Source: an uncultured Oscillospiraceae bacterium
GTDB lineage: Bacteria; Bacillota; Clostridia; Oscillospirales; Oscillospiraceae
Assembly: GCA_934667815.1 (NCBI GenBank)
Contig: CAKUMO010000007.1
Location: 21,817-85,816, forward strand
Direction of reading: 5' to 3'
DNA: 64,000 nucleotides
This document shows positions 43,101 to 52,355 of this stretch, in pieces; positions within the stretch are counted from its first letter, which is position 1; every line of letters begins with the position of its first letter. Below the pieces are notes generated by a model. That model did no database searches, was not told the DNA's origin, and worked only from the letters and a program-made list of their open reading frames with translations. A program made the translations under genes and the position numbers.

Positions 43101-46020
43101 CTTCGCAGGCGCAATCACGGTCAGAGGCGCAACGCTGCGGCTGAGCGGCGTCTGGCTGACGCAAAATTCCACGAAGCAGTCCGGTGGCTACGGCGGCGGC
43201 GCGATCAATGTCCGCACTGACGGTGTGGTCCTCCTGACCGGCTGCCTGCTGAGTGAAAACAGCACCGAAGCCGAGGGCGGCGCAATCGCCATCCGCGACA
43301 ACGCGAAGCTCACCTTGGAAAACACCGTTCTCCGCCAGAACACCGCGGGAACGAAGGGCGGCGCAATTTATGTCTCGTCCGCGGCAAAAACGGCTGAGCT
43401 TCTCCTGCGCGGCTGCGTGCTCTCCGGCAACACCGCCGCAGCAGACGGCGGCGCGATCTGCGTCACGGGCGGCGTAACGCTGACCGCAGAGCGCTCGGAG
43501 CTTTCCGAAAACAGCGCCTCCGGCGCAGGCGGCGCGATCTATGCCGAGGGCACAACTGCATCGCTGACGGATTTGACCTTCCTGAAAAACGCCGCCATGG
43601 ACGGCGGCGCGATCTCGGTGCGCGGCTCCAGCATCACGCTGGGCGGCACGGAAATCCGTGAAAACAAAGCGGCTGTCTCCGGCGGCGGCATTCACCTCTC
43701 CGGCGGCTCCCGGCTTCTGCTGCAGTCCGGAACGGTCGCGGGCAACACCGCAGAAAACGGCGGCGGCCTTCTCTCCGCAGGCGGCGCCGGCATTGAACTG
43801 GCGGGCGGCAAAATCTCCGGCAACGCCGCACAAAACGGCGGCGGCGGTGTGTATGTCTCCCTGAACAGCTCGATGAAAATGACGGGCGGCAACATCTCCG
43901 AGAACACGGCCGCCAAGGGCGGCGGCGTGTACGTCAACACCGCGCAGGCAGATTTCCTCGGCGGCACGGTCGAGGCCAACACCGCCGGCACTTCCGGCGG
44001 CGGCGTGCAGCAGAAGGACAGCGTTCTGCTCTTTGACGGCACCACCGTTACCGGCAACCGCTGCGAAGCCTCCTGCGGCGGCGTATTCTCCAACGGCGGC
44101 GAAATTCTGCTGCAAAGCGGCAGCTTCACGAACAACACCACAAGCGGCACGGGCGGCGCGTTCGTCCTGACGAACTCCGCCAAGCTGACGATGACCGGCG
44201 GCGAAATCTCCGGCAACACGGCCTCCAGCGGCGCGGGCGTTATCATTTTCTCGCACGGCGAATTTACCATGCAGGGCGGCAGCATTGTGAAAAATACCGC
44301 GAAGAAGTTCGCGGGCGGCGTTTACGCAGCCGCAGAGGGCGGCTCCTTCCGCATGGAGGGCGGCTCGATCTCCGGCAACACCGCAGGCGAGGGCGCAGGC
44401 GGTCTGTTTGTGAACAACACCGCCTCGGCAGAAATGCGCGGCGGCAGCATCAGCGGCAACACCACCAAAGGCTCCGGTGCGGGCATCGCCACGGCCGGCG
44501 AGTCCAAGCTTCTGCTTCTGGGCGGCGAGGTCAGCGGCAATCGCGCGCAGGGCAACGGCGGCGGCATTTACATCAACAAGGGCGGCGCGCTGACCCTCTC
44601 CGGTGTGACCGTTTCCGGCAACAGCACGGAAAAGACCGGCGGCGGTGTATTCGTCTACGGCAACACGTTTACCATGGAGCGCGGCACGCGCGTTACGGGC
44701 AACACGGCGGCCGTGGCCGGCGGCGGCATCGGCACGGGCAGCGGCGCACTGTTTCGCATGAACGGCGGCACGATTTCCTATAACAAAGCCCCCGACGGCG
44801 GCGGCGCGGTCATCCAGAACCGAACCGGCATCGTGCTCAACGGCGGTGAGATCTGCTACAACACCGTGACCGATCAGGGCGCGGGGCTTTATGTGGGCGC
44901 AAACGTCACCTTTGAGATGAACGACTGCCAGATCTATGAAAACACCGCGACCTTCCGCGGCGCGGGTCTGTTCATCAACAGCAGCGGCACCATCAACGGC
45001 GGCGCCATCCACGATAACCACATTCTGGGCGGCGAGGGTCTGAACATGCCCTCCGGCGCGGGCATTCTGCTCTGCGGCGAGCTGCCCAAGACGCTGACCA
45101 TGAACGGCGGCGAGATTTACAACAACGATTCCTCCGACCACGGCGCGGGCGTCCGCGTCAATAAGGGCACGACCTTCGTTCTGAACGGCGGCAAGATCAC
45201 CGGCAACGTTTCCGGCGGCTGCTCGGGCGGCGTGGAGGTATTCGGAACCTTCATTTCCACCGGCGGCGAGATTACGAACAACAAGGCCGGTCTGAACGGC
45301 GGTGCCATCCGCGTGGGCGACCACGGCAGGCTTGAGCTGTCCGGCACCCTGATTTCCGGAAACGAGGCCGCAAAGAGCGGCGGCGCCATCCGCCTGAACC
45401 GCGGCTCCAAGGGCAGCCTGACAAGCTGCACGATCACGGACAACAAGGCCGTGAGCACCGGCGGCGCGATCTACGCCATCGATGATCTGACCCTTGACGG
45501 CTGCGTCATCAAAAACAACACCTCCGACGAGGGCGGCGCGGTGTTCCTCGACAACAGCGAATACGACGGACATTCCTACTTCGTCGGCATGTTCAAGCTG
45601 CTCGGCGACACCGTCATCCGCGACAACAAGGGCACGCATCCCGGTCTGTACCTCAGCGCCAACACCGCCGTGGCCATCCCCGCGCCGGGGCTTGGCCAGA
45701 AAGCCGAGATTGACGTGTATCTGGAGAGCGGAAAGCTCACCGACCTCATGATCGGCAGATACGATTATTCCGGCGGCGACGGAAAGTACCTCGTCACCTA
45801 CGGCGACAAGTCCTACACCGATCCGGAGGGCACGCCGCCCGCAAGCGAACCGGCGCAGGAGCCGACCGAGCCGAGCAGTGAGCCTGTTCCGCAGGCGCCG
45901 GAACAGACCGCAGAGGCTTCGTGGCTGCTCTGGGCTGCGGGAGCCGTCGTGCTGGTGGGTATCCTTGCAGCGGTCATTGTTCTGACAAAGAAAAAATCAC
46001 GGGAAGGAAAGGGAGTTTAA
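40147..46020 (+). CDS. Giant surface protein: beta-helix repeats with BIG2 domains
   Basis: 1957 aa from ATG 40147, with AAGGAG 8 bases upstream; an ATG at 40141 is too close. Signal peptide at 1-28. Module A (about 35-330) is almost exactly repeated as module B (about 465-760); each opens H-L-H-x-G...Y...W...LPTAAGHYYLDTD and contains parallel beta-helix turns. A BIG2 domain (378-460) separates them and a second one (808-881) follows. A diverged third module starts near 882, and about 850 residues of GG-A/G-I/V beta-helix repeats follow. The end is a Pro/Glu linker (about 1895-1925), one membrane helix and KKKSREGK; no LPXTG is seen. Beta-helix proteins of this type are adhesins or polysaccharide lyase-like proteins; no catalytic residues are evident. 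Confidence 0.88.
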   Translation: MQKTLKKALALLLSLLLVVLSIMPTSAVDTPESGAHLHGETEYVKWTDAAKLPTAAGHYYLDTDVDLAAAYQPTKNITICLNGHKITSTSASVSRLMMINTANITVTLEDCRYDGTFDHAGSITGGKGSGWGGAICLFKDTATLNLSGILLTGNADNGTANLGGGALLLRSGTVNLTNVKVSGNSTTALNGGAIYVNDGTLNIKNSVFENNSSGAKSGGALYLNSGSTVIENSSFTGNEGTNGAAIRCTSGASLHLKDSSVTGNTDLATGNYCGAVYILSTDAAKTVIEGETVITGNQNASGTAADLMLQSAETVFTLKNPTENTKLKLRSFGTNKAEGATLAVLDGSFAGTYLWTPDSDLLIKAADGKLLLERRVLAEEIQLDRTAVTLTEGLFTTLTATVLPENTTLKDLVWTSSNEAVATVDQSGNVAALVPGEAVVTATAADGSGVSATCTVTVLAAHLHDGVKYTRWEDATALPTAAGHYYLDTDIDLAAAYQPTKNITICLNGHKITSTSASVSRLMMINTANITVTLEDCRYDGTFDHAGSITGGKGSGWGGAICLFKDTATLNLSGILLTGNADNGTANLGGGALLLRSGTVNLTNVKVSGNSTTALNGGAIYVNDGTLNIKNSVFENNSSGAKSGGALYLNSGSTVIENSSFTGNQGTNGAAIRCTSGASLHLKDSTVTGNTDLATGNYCGAVYILATDAAKTVIEGESVITGNQNASGTAADLMLQNSATVFTLKNPTENTKLNLRSFNSNKTSEGGKNLLGVVDGELAGSYVWTGAELLLIRLNASHELYLASPVVTLTPKLQLRQLGDTAQLELTHDLGAQATVIWTSADPTIASVDSEGLVTAVSEGVTVLTVRVNGIAAACRVSVGFHIHGEQEYQIWGATDSLPTVSGYYCLVQDVQLDTRTLINNANADIHLCMNGHSITGGGQNILMNLAGGASVEIENCLSSYDENGFLRVDGANVSKISGGFAEKDFAGAITVRGATLRLSGVWLTQNSTKQSGGYGGGAINVRTDGVVLLTGCLLSENSTEAEGGAIAIRDNAKLTLENTVLRQNTAGTKGGAIYVSSAAKTAELLLRGCVLSGNTAAADGGAICVTGGVTLTAERSELSENSASGAGGAIYAEGTTASLTDLTFLKNAAMDGGAISVRGSSITLGGTEIRENKAAVSGGGIHLSGGSRLLLQSGTVAGNTAENGGGLLSAGGAGIELAGGKISGNAAQNGGGGVYVSLNSSMKMTGGNISENTAAKGGGVYVNTAQADFLGGTVEANTAGTSGGGVQQKDSVLLFDGTTVTGNRCEASCGGVFSNGGEILLQSGSFTNNTTSGTGGAFVLTNSAKLTMTGGEISGNTASSGAGVIIFSHGEFTMQGGSIVKNTAKKFAGGVYAAAEGGSFRMEGGSISGNTAGEGAGGLFVNNTASAEMRGGSISGNTTKGSGAGIATAGESKLLLLGGEVSGNRAQGNGGGIYINKGGALTLSGVTVSGNSTEKTGGGVFVYGNTFTMERGTRVTGNTAAVAGGGIGTGSGALFRMNGGTISYNKAPDGGGAVIQNRTGIVLNGGEICYNTVTDQGAGLYVGANVTFEMNDCQIYENTATFRGAGLFINSSGTINGGAIHDNHILGGEGLNMPSGAGILLCGELPKTLTMNGGEIYNNDSSDHGAGVRVNKGTTFVLNGGKITGNVSGGCSGGVEVFGTFISTGGEITNNKAGLNGGAIRVGDHGRLELSGTLISGNEAAKSGGAIRLNRGSKGSLTSCTITDNKAVSTGGAIYAIDDLTLDGCVIKNNTSDEGGAVFLDNSEYDGHSYFVGMFKLLGDTVIRDNKGTHPGLYLSANTAVAIPAPGLGQKAEIDVYLESGKLTDLMIGRYDYSGGDGKYLVTYGDKSYTDPEGTPPASEPAQEPTEPSSEPVPQAPEQTAEASWLLWAAGAVVLVGILAAVIVLTKKKSREGKGV
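40300..41112 (+). repeat. Direct repeat, copy 1 (about 0.8 kb)
   Basis: First copy of a near-identical repeat inside the beta-helix gene, offset 1278 bp from the second. From about 40363 to 40859 (about 497 bp) I see no difference from the other copy. Confidence 0.9.
41578..42390 (+). repeat. Direct repeat, copy 2 (about 0.8 kb)
   Basis: Second copy. It differs at scattered positions near both ends (for example gacatcgat against gacgttgat near 41614, and several after 42136). The middle identity extends to synonymous sites, which points to recent duplication or gene conversion. Confidence 0.9.
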
Positions 46021-46021
46021 C

Positions 46022-48061
46022 ATGAACAAGACGATCAAACGGTTTCTGGCATTCCTATTGATTCCCGTGGTGCTGTGGCTGGCGGCCTGCGGCAAGACCG
46101 CAGCGGACGAGCCGAGCACGGACGCACCGACGCAGGAAAGCGCGTCCGCCGCGCCCACGGAGGAAAGCACGGCAGGTCTGACCCCAGAGGACAAGCTCGC
46201 CGGCATCAACGAGCTGGAGCCAAACGCCAAGGGTGTCTACCAGATCAAATCCATTGAGGGTCTGCGCAACATTGCCAAGCATCCGGACGCCAAGTTCGAG
46301 CTGGTCTGCAGCATCGATCTGGAGGGCGCGACTCTGGAGCCGATCGGCTCCGAGTCTGCCCCCTTCACGGGCCGGCTTGACGGCATGTTCTACACGATCT
46401 CCAATTTCACCGTCGAGCGCTCCGACGGCGGCGATCTGGCGCTGTTCGGCTGCAACGAGGGCACCATCCGCAATCTCACACTGGAGAACGTGACGGTGCG
46501 CGCAGACGAAAGCGCCGTCAACATCGGCACGCTCGCCGGAACCAACCGCGGCAGCATCGATTACTGCAACGCGGCAGGCCAAATTCTCGTCGAAAACGCG
46601 GGCGCGGAGGTCAACTGTGGCGGCGGCTTCGGCCGCACCACCGGCAGCACCAAGGCAAGCAGCTTTGCGGTGGACATCGCCTATCAGGCGGCCGGAAAGG
46701 CCAACGTCGGCGGTCTGGCCGGAAGCATTCAGGACGCAGAACTCAAAAACTGCTCCGCCTCCGGCACCGTAAGCGTCAGCGACGGCGCGAAAAAAAGCGT
46801 CGGCATGCTCGCCGGTTTCTCGGCAGACACCACGCTCTTGTCTTGCAGCTACTACGGCGAAAGCTGCAATTCCGGCGGCGAAAACGTCGCGCTCTACTGC
46901 GGCACGGAGGAAAACGTGACGCGGGAAAAGTGCTCCGCAAGAGATAATTCCCGTCCGGCGCTCGACCCGAAGCTTCAGGCGGTCAGAGACACCGTCGTGG
47001 AAAAAATGTACGAAATGGGCACCGTAGAATGGTACGTCTCCGAGCCGCTGTACCACAGTTGCACCTGCACGCTCGCGGCCTGCCACGGCGTGTTCGTGCC
47101 CGGCATCAAGCACCTCGGCCTGCCCTACAACCACAAGGGCGGCTCTCTGGCGCGCTTCAAGTCCGTGCTGGACGAGACCGGAACGGTACAGGACTGGGTC
47201 TATGACCTCGGCTCCTTCGACGGCTACGATCTCTACATGGGCAACGACTGCGCCACCGCCATCGCGCAGGCCTACGCCACCGTTTCGCACAGCTTCACCT
47301 TCACTTATGCCAACCAGATGATTCCCGACCGCGGCTATGACACCATTCCCGTCGGCGACTATGAATGGAAGCTGGACAAGCAGTATGCCTATTCCAAGCC
47401 CTATGTCGAAGCGACCGGCGAGCAGAGGATGTACGAAGCCTATGCGCAGATGCGCAAGGGCGACTCGGTGGCCTACACCGTCGCAGAGGGCGGCCACACC
47501 AGAATGTGTGCCGAGGATCCCGTCGTCGTGCGTTATGAGGACGGCACCATCGATCCGGAAAACAGCTATGTGCTCATGCACCAGCAGGGCGGCGTCAACG
47601 TAGTGATCGAGCCGTATTACACGACCTGGGGCATCTTCACCAAGATCACCTTCTCGCACCTTTACCATACGGACACCGCGCTGCCCATCACCATTGCGGA
47701 GCTGCTGGACGGCGACGTCGCAGAGCCGGCGGCAGCGCTGGAGGGCGGCGCAGACGGTCGGGACGGCCTGATCTCCGGCACCGTGACCTCCAACTACTTC
47801 CTCGACAGCGTGACGCTCTGCGTCGCGGATGCCGACGGAAAAGCAGTATTTGACCATACGCTGTTTACCACCGTAGGAAAGTACAAGGACGAATACTCCA
47901 CGGAGCCGCTCCGCGAGCTGATCACGCAGTATGACATGGCGCACTTCGCCACGCCGCTTCAGGGCGTGTACTTCGAGCCGGGCAAGACCTATCATGTGAC
48001 TGTCACCGCGCATGTTTCTTCGGGAGACGACTTTGTGGTCAGGGAGTTTGACTTTACATGA
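46022..48061 (+). CDS. GLUG-repeat lipoprotein with possible papain-like (NlpC/P60-type) domain
   Basis: 679 aa. Lipoprotein signal with LAAC (Cys23) and a Ser/Thr/Glu-rich linker to about 55. Residues about 75-310 hold GLUG-type beta-solenoid repeats (IGTLAGTNRGSIDYCNAAG, VGGLAGSIQDAELKNCSASG, VGMLAGFSADTTLLSCSYYG). Residues about 320-560 look like a papain-like fold: Cys410 in GNDCATAIAQAY and His492 in EGGHTRM, followed by Tyr-rich strands, the Cys/His order of NlpC/P60 peptidases. A C-terminal beta domain follows (about 575-679). The enzyme function is a hypothesis. It starts one base after the beta-helix stop codon and overlaps the next gene by ATGA, so all are cotranscribed. Confidence 0.75.
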   Translation: MNKTIKRFLAFLLIPVVLWLAACGKTAADEPSTDAPTQESASAAPTEESTAGLTPEDKLAGINELEPNAKGVYQIKSIEGLRNIAKHPDAKFELVCSIDLEGATLEPIGSESAPFTGRLDGMFYTISNFTVERSDGGDLALFGCNEGTIRNLTLENVTVRADESAVNIGTLAGTNRGSIDYCNAAGQILVENAGAEVNCGGGFGRTTGSTKASSFAVDIAYQAAGKANVGGLAGSIQDAELKNCSASGTVSVSDGAKKSVGMLAGFSADTTLLSCSYYGESCNSGGENVALYCGTEENVTREKCSARDNSRPALDPKLQAVRDTVVEKMYEMGTVEWYVSEPLYHSCTCTLAACHGVFVPGIKHLGLPYNHKGGSLARFKSVLDETGTVQDWVYDLGSFDGYDLYMGNDCATAIAQAYATVSHSFTFTYANQMIPDRGYDTIPVGDYEWKLDKQYAYSKPYVEATGEQRMYEAYAQMRKGDSVAYTVAEGGHTRMCAEDPVVVRYEDGTIDPENSYVLMHQQGGVNVVIEPYYTTWGIFTKITFSHLYHTDTALPITIAELLDGDVAEPAAALEGGADGRDGLISGTVTSNYFLDSVTLCVADADGKAVFDHTLFTTVGKYKDEYSTEPLRELITQYDMAHFATPLQGVYFEPGKTYHVTVTAHVSSGDDFVVREFDFT

Positions 48062-48930
48062 TTCTGAAGGAGCTTGTACTGAGAGATTTTTACCCGTTTC
48101 TGGCAGACAGTGACGCCCGCGTCACTGTCTGCCTGCAAAATTCCTTTTCCGAGGGGGACTGCTCCGGCGGCGGCATTCTCACCTCCGGAAAGCGTCCGGT
48201 GCTCGTGGTCTGCCCCGGCGGCGCTTACCGCAAGGTGTCCGAGCGCGAGGGTGAACCGGTCGCGCTGGCTTTCGCGCCGCTGGGCTTTCAACTAGTTCTC
48301 CTGCGTTACTCGGTCGCGCCCGCCCGTTACCCCACGCAGCTTCTGGAGCTGGCCGCGGCATTGGAGCTTCTCTGCCGGAACGCGGACGCGTGGAGCATCG
48401 ACAAAGCGCATATCACACTGGCCGGTTTTTCCGCAGGCGGTCATCTGGTCTCGTCCTACTGCACCATGCGCGACCGCCGGGAGATCACGCGGCATCTTCA
48501 GCCCGTGGACGTTTTTGCCGCGATTCTCGGCTATCCCGTTATCACGGCCGAGCCATTTTCCCACCTGAATTCCTTTCGCAATCTTCTGGGCGTGGAGGAG
48601 CTTACGGACGAGCTTGTGCACCTGTTCTCCACAGATCGCCACGTTCGCCTCGGGCTGACGCCGCAGACCTTCCTCTGGCACTGCGAGGGCGACCAAAACG
48701 TGGACGTGCGCAACAGCCTTTTGTACCGCGCCGCCCTGCAGGCACAGGGCATTCCCTGCCGCTGCCGGATCTTCAAAAACGGCAGACACGGTCTCAGCAC
48801 GGCGGACTGCCAGAGCGTGCATGATTTTGATACGGCGGAAATGAAAGAAATTCACGGTTGGATTGCAGAGGCATCCGAATGGCTTCGGGAGATCGGAGCC
48901 TGCTACAACGGAGGAGCTTACAGAAAATGA
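48058..48930 (+). CDS. Alpha/beta-hydrolase esterase (BD-FAE/acetyl-xylan-esterase-like)
   Basis: 290 aa, cytoplasmic. The oxyanion-side motif CPGGAYRKVSEREGEP (about 52-67), nucleophile elbow G-F-S-A-G-G-H (about 123-129) and C-terminal GRHGLS with the catalytic His (about 243) are present; the acid is probably Asp in CEGDQNVD. This layout is that of small esterases removing acetyl or feruloyl groups from sugars. It overlaps both neighbours by 4 bp (ATGA), placing it in one transcript with GH1 and GH127, so it likely deacetylates imported oligosaccharides. Confidence 0.86.
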   Translation: MILKELVLRDFYPFLADSDARVTVCLQNSFSEGDCSGGGILTSGKRPVLVVCPGGAYRKVSEREGEPVALAFAPLGFQLVLLRYSVAPARYPTQLLELAAALELLCRNADAWSIDKAHITLAGFSAGGHLVSSYCTMRDRREITRHLQPVDVFAAILGYPVITAEPFSHLNSFRNLLGVEELTDELVHLFSTDRHVRLGLTPQTFLWHCEGDQNVDVRNSLLYRAALQAQGIPCRCRIFKNGRHGLSTADCQSVHDFDTAEMKEIHGWIAEASEWLREIGACYNGGAYRK

Positions 48931-50321
48931 AAGAGATTGCAGATTACAGCTTCCGTTTTCCGGCGGACTTTCTGTTCGGCACGGCGCAGTCGGCCTTTCA
49001 GGCCGAGGGCGCGTGCGACCGGGACGGAAAAAGCGAAAACATGATGGAACACTACCAGCGCAAGTTCGCAGGGCAGTATCTCCCCGGCGCACGCAAGGAG
49101 CTGGGCGGCCAGATCATGTCCGACGAGATGCCGGACGACGGCTGCTTCTTCTACGACAAATACGAAGAATACATCGACGACATGAAAAAGACCGGCCAGA
49201 ACGCCTTCCGCTTTTCCATCTCCTGGTCGAGGCTCATTCCGGACGGCGTGGGCGCAATCAATCCCAAGGCCGTGGATTTTTACAATCGGGTGATCGACAA
49301 GCTGCTGGAAAATGGAATCGAGCCTTTTGTGGACGTGCTGCACTGGGACGTTCCGGCCTGTCTCGACGCGCAGGGCGGCTATGAAAATCCGCTGTTTCCG
49401 CAGTGGTTTGAGCACTTTGCCCGCGCCTGCTTCACCTGCTTCGGCGACCGCGTGAAAAAATGGTCCACCGTGAACGAGCCTTGCGTCGCAATTTTTGTCG
49501 GCTACATTGACGGACGTTTTCCACCCTTTCTCAAGGACTTCAGGCGCGGCCTCGCTGCGGCGCACAACATGCTCATCGCGCATTTCCGCGCCGTCCGCGC
49601 GTATAAGAGCATGAACCTCGGCGGAAAGATCGGCGCAGTCAACGCAATTCTCCCCGTGTATCAGCAGGGCATCAACGAGCAGGACGCGCTGGCCGCAAGA
49701 CGGCAGGCGGAAATTCGCTTCGATTGGTGGGCGCAGCCCATGCTTCAGGGAAAGTACCCGCCGAACGTGCTGGAGGTTCTGCCCGTCTACCGCGAGAATC
49801 TGCCGGAGCATTATCAGGAGGATCTGGAGCGCTGGTTCATCCCCTGCGACTTCATGGGCATCAACTACTACTGCCCCGCCCGCACGCGCTTCGATCCGGA
49901 CACGCGGAACCTCGCCCGAAATGTAGACACCTTCTACGCACAGCCCGGTAAAATGCTGCAATATCCGGCGGGTCTCTTTGACGCGCTGATGTACATGAAG
50001 GAAAAATACGATAACATTGAGGTCTATATCACCGAAAACGGCTACCGCACAGACGCCATAGAGACGCGCGAGGACGCCATCAACGATCAGGAGCGCATCA
50101 ATTACATGCGCGAGCATCTGCGCATGGTTGTGCGGGCGATCAAGGCGGGCTGCAACGTGAAAGGCTATTATTACTGGTGCGACGCGGACGCGTTTGAGCA
50201 GATGATCGGCTATTCGCAGCGCTTCGGCCTGACCTATGTAGACCGCGAGACGAAGGAGCACTGCTTCAAGAAAAGCCGGGAATTTTACCGCGAAGTCATC
50301 ACACACCGCATGGTGAATTAA
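48927..50321 (+). CDS. GH1 beta-glycosidase
   Basis: 464 aa from ATG 48927 (GGAGGAG upstream, ATGA overlap with the esterase gene). GH1 motifs are intact: FLFGTAQSAFQAEG at the N-terminus, HWDVPACL, acid/base Glu184 in STVNEPCV and nucleophile Glu370 in YITENGY. It is a TIM-barrel enzyme cutting beta-glucosides, beta-galactosides or phospho-beta-glycosides. The C-terminal region reads YYWCDADAFEQMIGYSQRFGL, where most GH1 enzymes have a W-S-x-x-D-N-F/W-E-W motif; here Asp-Ala-Phe-Glu replaces it, so the aglycone side may be unusual. Cytoplasmic. Confidence 0.94.
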   Translation: MKEIADYSFRFPADFLFGTAQSAFQAEGACDRDGKSENMMEHYQRKFAGQYLPGARKELGGQIMSDEMPDDGCFFYDKYEEYIDDMKKTGQNAFRFSISWSRLIPDGVGAINPKAVDFYNRVIDKLLENGIEPFVDVLHWDVPACLDAQGGYENPLFPQWFEHFARACFTCFGDRVKKWSTVNEPCVAIFVGYIDGRFPPFLKDFRRGLAAAHNMLIAHFRAVRAYKSMNLGGKIGAVNAILPVYQQGINEQDALAARRQAEIRFDWWAQPMLQGKYPPNVLEVLPVYRENLPEHYQEDLERWFIPCDFMGINYYCPARTRFDPDTRNLARNVDTFYAQPGKMLQYPAGLFDALMYMKEKYDNIEVYITENGYRTDAIETREDAINDQERINYMREHLRMVVRAIKAGCNVKGYYYWCDADAFEQMIGYSQRFGLTYVDRETKEHCFKKSREFYREVITHRMVN

Positions 50322-50330
50322 GGAACTGCT

Positions 50331-52259
50331 ATGAAGAATCAACCGATCAATCTGAAAAACATCCGGATCACCGACCCTTTCTGGCACGGAAAAATGGAGC
50401 TGGTCAGAAAAGAAGTGATTCCCTATCAGTGGGCTGCACTGAACGACCGCATTGCGGACGCCCAGCCCTCCTATGCCATTCGAAATCTCCGCACAGCCAT
50501 CGAGATCAAGGAGACGGGCGTCTCGGCCGACGTGTACCACGGCCCTGTCTATCAGGATTCCGACCTGTTCAAATGGATCGAAGCCGCCGCCTACTCCCTG
50601 ATCGACCATCCGGACGAAAAACTGGAAGCGCTCTGCGACGGTGTGATCGACCTGATCGTCCGCGCACAGGCAGACGACGGCTATATGAACACCTATTATC
50701 TGGTCAACGGACGGGAAAACGAATTTTCCCTGCTGTGGTACAACCACGAGCTGTACTGCTTCGGGCATATGACCGAGGCAGCCGTGGCCTATGCAAACGC
50801 CACCGGCAAGGAGAAATTTCTGCACGCCGCAGAGCGCTACGCGGACTATATCGCCTCGAAGATCGGCCCCGAGGAGGGCAAAAAGCACGGCTATCCCGGC
50901 CACGAGGGCGCAGAGCTGGCGCTGGTGAAGCTCTATGAGCTGACCGGTAAGAAGTCCTATCTCGCGCTTGCCAAATACTTTATCGACGAGCGCGGGCGCG
51001 CGCCGATCTATTTCCTCTCGGAGGACCCGGCGAAGCTGCAAAAAAAGCACCACTATCCCGCGCCCTTTGGCAATTTGCAGGCGCACCGTCCGGTGCGGGA
51101 GCAGACCGAGGCCGTCGGGCACGCCGTGCGCGCGGTCTACCTCTACTCCGGCATGGCCGACGTGGCGCGGCACACGCAGGATGCGGAGCTGCTGTCCGTA
51201 TGTGAGACGCTCTTTGAGGACATCGCACAGCGGAAGCTGTATATCACCGGCGGAATCGGCTCCGCCGCAGCGGGCGAAGCCTTTACCCAAAGCTACGACC
51301 TGCCGAACGACACGGCCTACTGCGAATCCTGCGCCTCCATCGGTCTGGCGTTTTTTGCCCGAAGAATGATTGAAAATCACCCGCGCGCGGTCTACGGCGA
51401 CATTTTGGAAAAGGCGCTGTATAACGTCATGCTCGCCGGTATCGCACTGGACGGCAAATCCTTCTTCTATGTCAATCCTCTGGAATCCGACCCGCTGGCC
51501 TCCCGCCGCGACCCCGGCAAGCGCCATGTCAAGGCCGTGCGGCAGAAATGGTTCTCAACCTCCTGCTGCCCGCCCAACATTGCCCGCACGATCGAGTCCA
51601 TCGGCGCGTATATCTACACGGAAAGCGACGACACGCTCTTCACGAATCTCTACATCGGCAGCCGCTTTGAAAAGCGCCTCGGCGCTTCCTTCTGCACCGT
51701 AACGCAGGAGGTCGAGCGCCGCTTCGACCTGTGGGACGTGAAGCTGCGCGCGGACGGCGGCAAGGGTCTGGTTCTTGCGCTGCGCAAGCCCGAATGGTGC
51801 CGCAGCGTCACCTATCACTGCCAAGGCTGCGCCTATCTGCGCGAGGAGGACGGCTATCTCTATTTCACCGTGCAGGAGAATACCGGAAGCGTCGCGCTGC
51901 ATCTGCCGCTGCACGTCCGCTTCATGGAGGCAAACGACCTTGTCAAGGCAGACTACGGAAAAATTGCCGTGCAGTACGGCCCGACGGTCTACTGCATCGA
52001 GGGCGCGGACAACGGCACGGAGCTTCATGAGCTTGCCGTCAGGCCCGGCGCACCGTTCAGGCTCGAGCCGCTGGAGATCGGGGGCGAGCGCGACGTGAAA
52101 ATTGTCGTTGCCGGCCTGCGCACCCGTCACACGGGCACCGGCCTTTACCGCGAGCTGACCGACGCCGTGACGCAGGAGACCGAGCTGACCTTTATCCCCT
52201 ATCGGCTCTGGAACAACCGCGGCGAGAACGAAATGCGCGTCTGGGTCGGCCGAGGATAA
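50331..52259 (+). CDS. GH127-type beta-L-arabinofuranosidase (DUF1680)
   Basis: 642 aa. The zinc-cysteine active site of HypBA1-like enzymes is present: Glu332 and Cys334 in AYCESCASIG and the Cys412-Cys413 pair in STSCCPPN, where the first of the pair is expected to be the nucleophile. The (alpha/alpha)6 barrel and C-terminal beta domains match the family in length. It begins 9 bp after the GH1 gene. Family members release beta-L-arabinofuranose, and some related families act on other sugars, so the substrate is only probable. It is the last gene of the rightward series. Confidence 0.92.
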   Translation: MKNQPINLKNIRITDPFWHGKMELVRKEVIPYQWAALNDRIADAQPSYAIRNLRTAIEIKETGVSADVYHGPVYQDSDLFKWIEAAAYSLIDHPDEKLEALCDGVIDLIVRAQADDGYMNTYYLVNGRENEFSLLWYNHELYCFGHMTEAAVAYANATGKEKFLHAAERYADYIASKIGPEEGKKHGYPGHEGAELALVKLYELTGKKSYLALAKYFIDERGRAPIYFLSEDPAKLQKKHHYPAPFGNLQAHRPVREQTEAVGHAVRAVYLYSGMADVARHTQDAELLSVCETLFEDIAQRKLYITGGIGSAAAGEAFTQSYDLPNDTAYCESCASIGLAFFARRMIENHPRAVYGDILEKALYNVMLAGIALDGKSFFYVNPLESDPLASRRDPGKRHVKAVRQKWFSTSCCPPNIARTIESIGAYIYTESDDTLFTNLYIGSRFEKRLGASFCTVTQEVERRFDLWDVKLRADGGKGLVLALRKPEWCRSVTYHCQGCAYLREEDGYLYFTVQENTGSVALHLPLHVRFMEANDLVKADYGKIAVQYGPTVYCIEGADNGTELHELAVRPGAPFRLEPLEIGGERDVKIVVAGLRTRHTGTGLYRELTDAVTQETELTFIPYRLWNNRGENEMRVWVGRG

Positions 52260-52267
52260 ATTGGAAA

Positions 52268-52296
52268 TTGCAAAAACGCTCAAAAAACAATATAAT
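52268..52296 (+). promoter_or_regulatory. Promoter of the AraC regulator gene
   Basis: TTGCAA (52268-52273), 17 bp, TATAAT (52291-52296), about 60 bp before the start codon. No terminator is visible between the GH127 gene and this promoter, so some readthrough is possible. Confidence 0.65.
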
Positions 52297-52355
52297 AATC
52301 CTTATAAAGATTTTCGTTGGGAACGGTGCCCTTAACGGTACGGAAAGAGATGCAA

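Noticed and set aside
42354..45639. Long minus-strand frames opposite the beta-helix gene
   Set aside because: They are antisense shadows of the repeated GG codons. The plus strand has a signal peptide, domains and an anchor; the minus-strand products have none.
48918..51527. An 869-codon minus-strand frame opposite GH1 and GH127
   Set aside because: Antisense shadow across two well-supported glycosidase genes with complete catalytic motifs.
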